Shown piece after piece: positions 1 through 5,747 of a DNA stretch of 17,754 nt. Where the stretch lies: assembly GCA_949739095.1 (NCBI GenBank), contig CATIYX010000173.1, forward strand, positions 1-17,754, given 5' to 3'. This DNA is from an uncultured Clostridia bacterium. Its GTDB lineage: Bacteria > Bacillota > Clostridia > RUG12999. Numbering within the stretch: position 1 is the first letter of the stretch; every line of letters begins with the position of its first letter. A program made the position numbers and the translations under genes. The notes beneath the pieces were generated by a model. That model was not told the origin of the DNA. It worked only from the letters and a program-made list of their open reading frames with translations, and made no database searches.

Positions 1-300
1 ACGCATCCATTCGCCGTTGCCCCAACCGTATGAGCCGAAAAGAGCAACATTTTTTCCTGCAAGCTGTGCTTCAAGATCTGTAAAGAACGGCTCAAATTGG
101 CTTTCTTCCAAAACTTCTGCACCCATAGCAGGGCAGCCTAAGATCAAAGTGTCATATTCTGCTGCTTTATCGGCCGTTATCTCCGAAACATTAAATAGTT
201 TCGTTTCGCTGTTGACTTCTTTTGCTCCGTCGAGTACAGCCGATGCCATAGTTTCAGTATTACCTGTACCGCTCCAATAAATAATTGCTATTTTACGCAT
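1..300 (-). CDS. Flavodoxin, 3' end outside window
   Basis: Small FMN electron-transfer protein of the cytoplasm; flavodoxins replace ferredoxin when iron is scarce. The first 100 residues are visible. The N-terminus MRKIAIIYWSGTGNTE holds the FMN phosphate-binding loop (S10-G-T-G-N-T15), followed by LGCPAMGAE at about residue 54 and GSYGWGNGEWM near the visible end, which belong to the isoalloxazine-binding loops. Short-chain flavodoxins are about 140 residues, so roughly 40 are missing beyond base 1. The start codon (CAT on plus, 298-300) follows an AGGAGG site at good spacing. The gene lies downstream of the DUF3793 gene in the same direction, 223 bases away, with a possible promoter of its own between them. 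The family call is firm; the exact partner enzyme cannot be told. Confidence 0.9.
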   Translation of the reverse strand, partial: MRKIAIIYWSGTGNTETMASAVLDGAKEVNSETKLFNVSEITADKAAEYDTLILGCPAMGAEVLEESQFEPFFTDLEAQLAGKNVALFGSYGWGNGEWMR

Positions 301-332
301 ATGTAAAAACCTCCTAAAAATATATTTAACAA

Positions 333-373
333 ATTATCAAAGGATAATATTGTTTTTGTGTTTCATGTGACAA
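333..373 (-). promoter_or_regulatory. Possible flavodoxin promoter with palindrome
   Basis: Reading the minus strand, TTGTCA (368-373) and TATTAT (344-349) are separated by 18 bases, an acceptable sigma-A promoter. A perfect inverted repeat ATTATC-AAAG-GATAAT (333-348) overlaps the -10 element. It has the same 6-4-6 layout as the two operators in front of the DUF3793 gene but a different sequence. The rest of the 301-523 gap shows no gene. Functional assignment is inference. Confidence 0.35.
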
Positions 374-523
374 AGTTAGTTTGCCGTTGCATACGCGTCA
401 TTCAATGCACACGCGCTTGAAGATGTGTAATGTACGTATGCGCACATAATGGTAGTGCATTCTATCGTGTCCGCCGATCATTACAGCACACCTTCTATGC
501 TATAGCTTGCATTGCAAACTATT

Positions 524-1093
524 TTATGCTGTGCAAAACAACTCTTCAAGAGTTTTGCCTTCATTTATACGTTTCACTACCGCCTTGCGGCAGGCAGTAT
601 ATCTGCCAAACATCTTTTTTGCGTTGTCTGCGTCTGCATATACTTTCCATTCACCTGTTAATAAACATTTTTCATCTCTGTGGTTAATAAAACCGTATAT
701 ATCGTGTATCGGATAACCTAAAAACGCGCCTATCTCGTGAGGAAATTCCGCTGTTCTATCACACCCTGACATGGTCCTTGCTCTTAAAAGTTTAAGATAT
801 TCGCTTAGTGAAAATTGATTGGGATAACCATGTTTTACAAGTAGACTTCTTATCTGGGGAGTAGTAAGATACTCACAAAGATTTTTACGGCGGGAAAGAA
901 TTATTAAAATTCTTTCTTCACATTCGCATAAAGTTTCTATGTAAATATCTTTTCTATTCAAAATATTATTAAGTTCCTTAACTTCCGACAGTATGTTTGG
1001 ATTTTTTGATTTGTTATATGTTGCAATATTAGCAGGTTTTATTCCTGCTAATGCTGGAGCGCAGTAATACCCTAAGAAATGTTCAATCCTCAT
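524..1093 (-). CDS. DUF3793 family protein
   Basis: Cytoplasmic protein of 189 residues of unknown biochemical role. Family features visible are an N-terminal APALAGIKPANI block, a central leucine-rich stretch with RRKNLCEYL, and a C-terminal half with EFPHEIGAFLGYP, DIYGFINHRDEKCLLTGEWKVY and a conserved cysteine before the end. As I recall the family, it is common in Clostridia beside flavodoxins and ferrous iron transport genes, which fits the flavodoxin that follows here. The longer reading from 1105 is rejected: ATGGAGG at 1099-1105 is the ribosome site itself, 5 bases in front of the ATG at 1093. Expression is probably controlled by the two GTTAGT-N4-ACTAAC operators upstream. An iron-homeostasis role is inferred from neighbours only. 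Confidence 0.85.
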   Translation of the reverse strand: MRIEHFLGYYCAPALAGIKPANIATYNKSKNPNILSEVKELNNILNRKDIYIETLCECEERILIILSRRKNLCEYLTTPQIRSLLVKHGYPNQFSLSEYLKLLRARTMSGCDRTAEFPHEIGAFLGYPIHDIYGFINHRDEKCLLTGEWKVYADADNAKKMFGRYTACRKAVVKRINEGKTLEELFCTA

Positions 1094-1113
1094 ATAAACC
1101 TCCATAAAGTGTA

Positions 1114-1129
1114 GTTAGTCCAAACTAAC
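1114..1129 (-). promoter_or_regulatory. Operator 2: GTTAGT-N4-ACTAAC
   Basis: Perfect inverted repeat with 6-base arms and spacer CCAA. It lies in the 5' leader of the DUF3793 gene, between the likely transcription start and the ribosome site. It repeats the core of the longer palindrome at 1141-1170; the centres are 34 bp apart, about three helical turns. The TTAG...CTAA half-sites resemble DtxR/IdeR-type metal boxes, but assignment to that family is inference. Confidence 0.6.
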
Positions 1130-1140
1130 ACCTGTGCAAA

Positions 1141-1170
1141 TTATATGGTTAGTATAAACTAACCATATAA
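1141..1170 (-). promoter_or_regulatory. Operator 1: 30-bp perfect palindrome
   Basis: Arms TTATATGGTTAGT and ACTAACCATATAA (13 bases each, perfect) around spacer ATAA. It starts directly downstream of the -10 hexamer at 1171-1176, so it covers the transcription start, a position typical for repression. Its core is the same GTTAGT-N4-ACTAAC as operator 2. A metal-dependent repressor of the DtxR type is a reasonable guess from half-site sequence and from the flavodoxin neighbour. Confidence 0.65.
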
Positions 1171-1199
1171 AGAATATCACAATAGCATATATTTGTCAA
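1171..1199 (-). promoter_or_regulatory. Promoter of DUF3793-flavodoxin unit
   Basis: On the minus strand TTGACA (1194-1199) and TATTCT (1171-1176) are separated by exactly 17 bases. The -35 is a consensus match and the -10 matches at four of six positions. It faces the DUF3793 gene and abuts the 30-bp operator. Confidence 0.7.
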
Positions 1200-1354
1200 G
1201 ATATATTTATATAAATTTTTCGTGTAATGATTGTTTTTCGCTTATTTTCCATGTAGCATACATTCAGATTAAATTCCGACAAAACAGATGATAATTCTTT
1301 ATTGCGTAAATGATGATTGGATATTACTATATTTTTTATTCTAAAAACGGTCAT
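1196..1354 (-). CDS. Doubtful small ORF, 52 residues
   Basis: An ATG-initiated frame on the minus strand encodes a basic, isoleucine- and asparagine-rich peptide (start MTVFRIKNIV, end KIYINIS). The frame is open for a further 17 codons upstream. No family is recognised. The ribosome site is weak (AGAAGAGAA) and the stop codon overlaps the -35 of the DUF3793 promoter. It may be a tiny gene, the remnant of a larger one, or chance in AT-rich DNA. Confidence 0.15.
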   Translation of the reverse strand: MTVFRIKNIVISNHHLRNKELSSVLSEFNLNVCYMENKRKTIITRKIYINIS

Positions 1355-1493
1355 CAGTAGTTCTCTTCTGATTTTGGCTATAAAAGCGGCTGTTTTATAA
1401 TGGATATTGATTTGTTAATTTACATTTAAAAAAACTTGTTATACTGCATTTCTAGCGTGATTATGCAGTTTTTTGACAAAATAGTCTGCTTAA
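1201..1493. other. AT-rich gap without a recognised gene
   Basis: Apart from the doubtful ORF above, this stretch shows only a weak hairpin at its end (ACTGCAT 1443-1449 with ATGCAGT 1463-1469, followed by five T on the plus strand), which could be a leftover terminator. With the truncated CotJC gene next to it, the region looks like decayed or deleted sequence. Confidence 0.4.
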
Positions 1494-1511
1494 ATATACT
1501 ATCTTTATAAA

Positions 1512-1676
1512 GTTGCAGCAGAGCAAAAGGCAAGGGCAACATATGATAATATTCTACGCTTGTCAGATGACCCTGATGTCAATAATGTTATTAAATACTT
1601 ACGTCAGCGGGAAATCGTTCATTTCCAGCGGTTTGGCGAAGCGCTGGACCGGCTGCAAAGCCAGAAAAAAAGATAA
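1512..1676 (+). pseudogene. cotJC: CotJC / manganese catalase C-terminal remnant
   Basis: A frame ending in TAA at 1674-1676 reads VAAEQKARATYDNILRLSDD, then PDVNNVIKYLRQREIVHFQR and FGEALDRLQSQKKR. This is the conserved C-terminus of CotJC-type spore-coat proteins (manganese catalase family, usually about 190-200 residues), with the REIVHFQRFGEAL metal-site helix. Only about 54 codons remain. The frame stays open up to 1494, but the six residues before V1 do not fit the family, and there is no start codon or ribosome site. The rest of the gene has been lost, probably by deletion. It suggests a spore-forming lineage or ancestor. The longer frame from a TTG at 1513 is out of register with this homology and is not real. 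Confidence 0.75.
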
Positions 1677-1730
1677 AAGTGCAGTAGAATCAATGGTCCA
1701 TGGATATAATAGAAGTTTTGAATGTTATAA

Positions 1731-1764
1731 CAATCCTCTCCGCTTAAAGATTTGGAGAGGATTG
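1731..1764 (+). terminator. Stem-loop after the CotJC remnant
   Basis: Perfect 11-bp stem CAATCCTCTCC / GGAGAGGATTG with a 12-base loop, followed by only TTTG. It is a plausible but weak rho-independent terminator, perhaps left from the lost gene. The surrounding 1677-1928 holds nothing else recognisable. Confidence 0.4.
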
Positions 1765-1928
1765 TTTGCTATTCCGAGCAGAATAAGTAAAAGATTACAA
1801 TAAAGAAGATAAACATATTTTTCAATAGATTCAATGATGAAATCAATGCGATTCAAAAGTAGGACAGGGGCGGCATTATGGATGGGACAGAAAAAACATG
1901 GTGACACGCAGCACTAAAAAATAAATTT

Positions 1929-2756
1929 CTACTGAGTATGTCTGTCGCCTTTGATGGAAATGATATACTCTTTAGGAGATAGATGCATAGCATTTTTAAA
2001 CACTTTAGAAAAATATAAGGGGTCTTTGAATCCGGAAAGCAGAGCGATGTCTTTCACATTTGAAAGCCCTTCGTTCATTAACATATGGGCATGCTGAAGG
2101 CGCAGAGTACGCAAATATTCGGAAAATCCCACATGTAGCAATTCCCGAAGAGCACTGGAAAGATATTTTTTATTATAGGGATAGACCATGCAGATTTTTT
2201 CCAGCGATAAATCCGACATGGTGAAATTATCGTCAATATATTTTTTGATTTTCAACAGGTTATCCGCCGCGCCGGAGAGTTTTTCCTCCTGTTGTCCTTT
2301 GTGGCTGATGACGGATAAGGGGGAGAGCAGTACGGATTCAGAAAGCATATCCAGATTGTTTTGGGTTGCGATATCCAATGCCTGACGCCAGAAGGATTCC
2401 AAAAAACCGTAATCTTCTAATATGCAGTTTCCGTTACATAAACCTAATTCATCCAGAATTTTGCCTGCGCGGATTCCCAAAAAAGATATGTAAATATATT
2501 CCAGACCTCCGGCATCTACTTGAATAGCAAAGGGGGAGGCTGGAAAGGTGAAGAAGATATCACCTTGCTTTAAAGCATAACTTCTTTGTGTATGACACAA
2601 TGTTCCGCTGCCGCCAGTGACTAAATATATGATATAAGTGGATTTTGTGGTGAACTGGTTTCGTTCAGGAATTTCTGTTTCATATACAAAATTAATGGTA
2701 TTGATTTGGTCATAGTTATTTTTCACCGGAACAAACCGGCAGATGTTTTTGGTCAT
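1929..2756 (-). CDS. AraC-family transcriptional regulator 1
   Basis: DNA-binding regulator of 275 residues. Residues about 20-100 form a cupin-like ligand-sensing domain (YIIYLVTGGSGTLCHTQRSY, then GDIFFTFPASPFAI). Residues about 167-267 are the AraC/XylS double helix-turn-helix: helix pair 1 around YNKKYLSSALRELLHVGF, helix pair 2 around VKDIALLSGFKDPLYFSKVF, and the signature NAMHLSPKEY at the end. The start at 2756 is chosen because AGGAGGAC stands at the right distance in front of it; the frame extends to 2810, but that part has no ribosome site. The gene is divergent from the ten-gene sugar operon, and the intergenic region carries two palindromes that this protein probably binds. A sugar or sugar phosphate of the pathway is the likely ligand. 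Family call firm, role inferred. Confidence 0.92.
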   Translation of the reverse strand: MTKNICRFVPVKNNYDQINTINFVYETEIPERNQFTTKSTYIIYLVTGGSGTLCHTQRSYALKQGDIFFTFPASPFAIQVDAGGLEYIYISFLGIRAGKILDELGLCNGNCILEDYGFLESFWRQALDIATQNNLDMLSESVLLSPLSVISHKGQQEEKLSGAADNLLKIKKYIDDNFTMSDLSLEKICMVYPYNKKYLSSALRELLHVGFSEYLRTLRLQHAHMLMNEGLSNVKDIALLSGFKDPLYFSKVFKNAMHLSPKEYIISIKGDRHTQ

Positions 2757-2848
2757 AGTATAGTCCTCCTGATAAGCAGAGTTTAGGAGCAGGCGCCCTA
2801 AGCCGATCATTTTATTATACTACAAATAAAAATGCTTGCTTGCACGTG

Positions 2849-2936
2849 TACCCAGAGGGTAAGGGAATTTTTATGCTGTGGTTCAATAATGTAGGCAGCA
2901 GCGGTAAAATCGCTGAACCTTGCAACGCAAAGTTCC
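2849..2936. other. Strongly folding element, candidate structured RNA
   Basis: Several nested perfect stems lie in 88 bases. TACCC-AGA-GGGTA is at 2849-2861. An outer stem GGAAT 2864-2868 / GTTCC 2932-2936 encloses two arms: GGTTC 2880-2884 / GAACC 2915-2919, capped by AGCGGT 2900-2905 / ATCGCT 2909-2914, and TTGC 2920-2923 / GCAA 2927-2930. Two pairs are G-U wobbles only when read on the plus strand; on the minus strand they become C-A and A-C mismatches. Yet the only clear promoter that would transcribe it is the minus-strand regulator promoter at 2944-2971, which would make it the leader of that gene. No known riboswitch class is recognised. Confidence 0.4.
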
Positions 2937-2943
2937 TATAATT

Positions 2944-2971
2944 ATTATACCGCAGCAACGAATTTTGTCAA
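2944..2971 (-). promoter_or_regulatory. Promoter of AraC regulator 1
   Basis: On the minus strand a consensus TTGACA (2966-2971) and consensus TATAAT (2944-2949) are separated by 16 bases. Transcription would start near 2937 and give a leader of about 180 bases before the regulator start, containing the folding element. Confidence 0.8.
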
Positions 2972-2979
2972 GAAAAAGA

Positions 2980-3017
2980 ATGGAATAATTCCATAATTAA
3001 ATGGATATTTTCCATTT
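2980..3017 (+). promoter_or_regulatory. Tandem TGGA-N5-TCCA operators
   Basis: Two palindromes share one architecture. Site 1 (2980-2994) is TGGA-ATAAT-TCCA with one more paired base each side. Site 2 (2999-3017) is TGGA-TATTT-TCCA, extended to AAATGGA / TCCATTT. The centres (2987 and 3008) are 21 bp apart, two helical turns, so both face the same side of DNA. Site 2 abuts and partly overlaps the -35 of the operon promoter, the usual place for an activating AraC-type protein; site 1 lies just upstream of the divergent regulator promoter. Binding by the adjacent regulator is inferred. Confidence 0.65.
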
Positions 3018-3043
3018 ACAGATAAAGGCGGATAGATTATAAT
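3015..3043 (+). promoter_or_regulatory. Promoter of the ten-gene sugar operon
   Basis: TTTACA (3015-3020) and a perfect TATAAT (3038-3043) are separated by 17 bases. The start point would be near 3050, about 54 bases before the first gene. The -35 is imperfect at one base, consistent with dependence on an activator bound at 2999-3017. Confidence 0.8.
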
Positions 3044-3103
3044 AAACTTAAAGAATAAAGGAAACATTGGCGAGGAATCTGAAAATGTAAGGGAGAAGGT
3101 ATT

Positions 3104-4432
3104 ATGAAAAAAGTAAAAATCGGAGTGCTGGGTGTGTTCCGTGGAAAGAGTATGATTCGGTATTGCGCGTGCGCGGAAAATGCAGAGGTTGTGGCAATTT
3201 GTGACAAAAATGAAACTTGGTTGAACAATACGCAGCAGGAGATGGGACTGGATTCAGTGACCTACTATACATCTTTCGATGAATTTTTGAAGCACGATAT
3301 GGATGCGGTGGTGCTGGCAAACTATGCTACAGAACATGCGCCTTTTGCAGTTCGGTGTATGGAAGCAGGTAAACATGTATTTAGCGAGGTGCTGCCTATG
3401 CAGACAATGAAAGAGGCAGTAGAACTCATTGAAGCAGTAGAGCGCACCGGAAAAATTTATGCTTATGGAGAAAATTATTGTTATATGCCGGCACCCAGAG
3501 AAATGAGAAAGTTATATCGTGAAGGCGTTATCGGTGAATTTGAATATGGCGAGGGTGAATATGTCCACAATTGTGAACCCATTTGGCCACAAATTACCTA
3601 TGGAGAGCCGGACCACTGGAGAAATAACATGTATGCAAACTTCTATTGCACACACTCCATTGGACCTATTATTCATATAACAGGTTTGCGTCCGGTGAAG
3701 GTAACAGGCTTTGAAGGCACAAAAACAGAGCGAAAACTGCGTGTGGGCGCTAAATGGGGCAGCTATGGTATTGAAATGATTGAACTGGAAAACGGCGGTA
3801 TCATCAAGAGTATTCACGGCGATTTATACCGCGACTCTGTTTGGTATAGCGTATATGGTGCCAAGGGCAGAATGGAAAGCCGACGTGAGGACGAGGATAA
3901 AGAAGGCGTATCTACAATTCATGTGAATGCGGATAGCTATTCCGGCGAATATGGAGAATTAAACATCAAGACCTATCAGCCGACGGATGAACTCAGTGAA
4001 AAAGGAAAAGCATTCGGTCATGGTGGTTCTGATTTTTACTCTATGTATAATTTTGTAGAAAAAATTCGTGGAGATAAAAATGCGGATACTATTGATGTAT
4101 ATGAAGCAATGGATATGTTCTTGCCTGGTATGTTTGCGTATCGTAGCGTATTGCAGGGCGGTATACCGCTGGAAGTACCGAATCTACGGGATAAAGCGGT
4201 GCGGGATAGGTATCGTGAGGATACCATGTGTACAGACCCGAAAGTAGCGGGCGATATGCTGATTCCGGCATTCTCCAAAGGAAATCCGGATATTCCGGAT
4301 GTGGTATATGAAAATATAAAACGTCTGTGGGATAAAAAGGCGGAGGAAAAAGAAGCGGAAATTGCGCAGAAAGCAGCGAAAAAGGAATATGGAGATATGT
4401 GGGAGAACTGGGTTAAGATGGAGGAAAAATAA
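3104..4432 (+). CDS. Gfo/Idh/MocA-family oxidoreductase
   Basis: NAD(P)-dependent cytoplasmic oxidoreductase of 442 residues acting on a sugar, sugar acid or polyol. The N-terminal Rossmann fold starts KIGVLGVFRG (a variant of GxGxxG), with ICDKNE as the second strand acidic end at about 32-37 and ATEHAPFAVRCMEAGKHV at 75-92. The C-terminal alpha/beta domain carries THSIGP with the probable catalytic His184. The usual EKP motif, whose lysine helps catalysis, reads S94-E-V-L-P98 here, and ENYCYM follows at 123. This belongs to a subgroup without the lysine, so the reaction may differ from simple dehydrogenation. The start follows GGGAGAAGG. It is the first gene of the operon; the next gene begins 13 bases after its stop. 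The C-terminal tail from about residue 400 is charged and probably helical. Substrate unknown. Confidence 0.9.
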   Translation: MKKVKIGVLGVFRGKSMIRYCACAENAEVVAICDKNETWLNNTQQEMGLDSVTYYTSFDEFLKHDMDAVVLANYATEHAPFAVRCMEAGKHVFSEVLPMQTMKEAVELIEAVERTGKIYAYGENYCYMPAPREMRKLYREGVIGEFEYGEGEYVHNCEPIWPQITYGEPDHWRNNMYANFYCTHSIGPIIHITGLRPVKVTGFEGTKTERKLRVGAKWGSYGIEMIELENGGIIKSIHGDLYRDSVWYSVYGAKGRMESRREDEDKEGVSTIHVNADSYSGEYGELNIKTYQPTDELSEKGKAFGHGGSDFYSMYNFVEKIRGDKNADTIDVYEAMDMFLPGMFAYRSVLQGGIPLEVPNLRDKAVRDRYREDTMCTDPKVAGDMLIPAFSKGNPDIPDVVYENIKRLWDKKAEEKEAEIAQKAAKKEYGDMWENWVKMEEK

Positions 4433-4445
4433 GGAGGAAAGCGGA

Positions 4446-5120
4446 ATGCTATATATACTAGACACTGGGAATTTAGAAGATATCCGCCATTGCAATGCAT
4501 TTTATCCGCTGGCAGGCGTGACAACCAATCCTTCCATTATTGCAAGAGAAAAAACAGATTTTTGGAAGTTGGTGAGCGGCATTCGTGAGATCATTGGGGA
4601 AGAAAAAATGCTTCATGTGCAGACAGTGCAAACCACAGCAGAAAAGATGGTGGAAGAAGCACAGCTTTTAAAAGAGAAAATTGGCGGAATGCTTTACATA
4701 AAAGTTCCTATCGGTGAAGAGGGATTAAAAGCCACAATGGAATTAAAAAAGCTGGGAATCGGTGTAACCATGACGGCTATTTTTACATCGGCACAGGCGC
4801 TCATTGCAGCAAAAGCGGGAGCAGATTTTGTGGCGCCTTATGTGAATCGGTTAGATAACATCATTGGCGATGGAAGTCGTGTGGTAGCGGAAATTGTCCA
4901 TGTGCTGGAAGCGTATCAATTAGACTGCAAGGTTTTAGCAGCAAGTTTTAAAAATGCACAGCAGGTACATGATTGTGCTATGGCAGGCTGTCAGAGTGTA
5001 ACAGTTTCAGCAGACATTTTAAAAGCAATCATTACGCACCCCATGACAGACGCGGCTGTGGCAGGTTTTCAGCGAGACTGGAATGAGACATATGGTGGAC
5101 AGACCATTCTGGAGCTATAG
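4446..5120 (+). CDS. Transaldolase-family aldolase (FSA type)
   Basis: Class I aldolase of 224 residues, the length of the short fructose-6-phosphate aldolase/transaldolase subgroup. Family marks in order: GVTTNPSII at 24-32, the Schiff-base lysine K86 in YIKVPIG, TAIFTSAQALIAAKAGADFVAPYVNRLDNIIGDG with the conserved tyrosine of PYVNR, and AASFKNAQQV. FSA-type enzymes split or form fructose 6-phosphate from dihydroxyacetone and glyceraldehyde 3-phosphate; related enzymes take other ketose phosphates. In this operon it is the natural carbon-carbon cleaving step. The ATG at 4446 follows TAAGGAGGAAAG; the same frame is open from 4362, but that would overlap the preceding gene by 71 bases and lacks a ribosome site. 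Family call firm, physiological substrate unknown. Confidence 0.93.
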   Translation: MLYILDTGNLEDIRHCNAFYPLAGVTTNPSIIAREKTDFWKLVSGIREIIGEEKMLHVQTVQTTAEKMVEEAQLLKEKIGGMLYIKVPIGEEGLKATMELKKLGIGVTMTAIFTSAQALIAAKAGADFVAPYVNRLDNIIGDGSRVVAEIVHVLEAYQLDCKVLAASFKNAQQVHDCAMAGCQSVTVSADILKAIITHPMTDAAVAGFQRDWNETYGGQTILEL

Positions 5121-5132
5121 GGAGGAGAAACT

Positions 5133-5747
5133 ATGAAGGAAGAATCTCTGAGTGTGGCGCGGCAGGTCTATGAGATTGAAAGCCAATGTATTACCAAAAT
5201 GGCGGACTATTTTGATGAAAATTCTTTTTGTGCAGCGGTTCAGCTGTTAGCAGGAGCGGAGCGGATAGGTACGAGCGGATGCGGACATTCAGGAATTATG
5301 TGCCGTCATTTTGCACATTTACTTTGCTGCGTAGAGCAGCCTGCACGTTTTATTTCTCCGGCAGAGGCGGTGCATGGCGCGACCGGCTTTTTACAGAAAG
5401 GCGATGTGATGGTTTTTGCTTCGCGGGGCGGAAAAACGAAAGAGCTGTTGCCGATTTTGGATATTTGTAAAGCCAAAGGAGTGCATATTATTACCATTAC
5501 AGAGAATTTGGGATCTCCGCTGGCAGTACAAGCGGATGTTGTTTTAAAGCAGTACGTCAATCGGGAAACGGATCGTTATAATGCGCAGGGGACAACTTCG
5601 TCCACGGCGCTGTGTGTGATTTTTCACACGCTGCAAACCGCGTTGATGGAAGAAACAGGCTTCTCAAATGAACAGTTTGCGCGTATTCACCCCGGCGGCG
5701 CTGTTGGCGAGAGACTGAACCAGAAAGCGGGAGGAAGTGGACAATGA
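5133..5747 (+). CDS. SIS-domain phosphosugar isomerase, KpsF/GutQ-like
   Basis: Single SIS domain of 204 residues, likely interconverting an aldose and a ketose phosphate in the cytoplasm. Visible motifs are GTSGCGHSG at 46-54, PAEAVHG at 76-82, the phosphate-binding loop SRGGKTKEL at 97-105, TTSSTA at 154-159 and HPGGAVGERL at 186-195; the last is typical of arabinose-5-phosphate isomerases. KdsD-type proteins are about 320 residues with two CBS domains, which are absent here. The lysine of the KdsD GMGKSG loop is His52, and the glutamate after SG is Lys101, so the substrate is probably not arabinose 5-phosphate. Next to an FSA aldolase, a hexulose- or pentulose-phosphate isomerase is more likely. 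Ribosome site GGGAGGAG. The stop overlaps the next start as ATGA. Confidence 0.88.
   Translation: MKEESLSVARQVYEIESQCITKMADYFDENSFCAAVQLLAGAERIGTSGCGHSGIMCRHFAHLLCCVEQPARFISPAEAVHGATGFLQKGDVMVFASRGGKTKELLPILDICKAKGVHIITITENLGSPLAVQADVVLKQYVNRETDRYNAQGTTSSTALCVIFHTLQTALMEETGFSNEQFARIHPGGAVGERLNQKAGGSGQ

Noticed and set aside
430..716. Two plus-strand frames opposite the DUF3793 gene
   Set aside because: They are antisense to a recognised family and lack ribosome sites.
1513..1803. 96-residue frame from a TTG codon on the plus strand
   Set aside because: It overlaps the CotJC remnant in a different reading frame, has no ribosome site and its product shows no family pattern.
2757..2810. Longer start for AraC regulator 1
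   Set aside because: The extra 18 residues contain the ribosome site for the start at 2756 and do not resemble a domain.
2821..2936. Known riboswitch (cobalamin, purine, c-di-GMP, T-box) in the regulator leader
   Set aside because: None of the conserved core sequences of these classes is present, although the element folds well.
4362..4445. Upstream extension of the FSA-type aldolase
   Set aside because: It overlaps the end of the Gfo/Idh gene and lacks a ribosome site; FSA proteins begin like the product from 4446.
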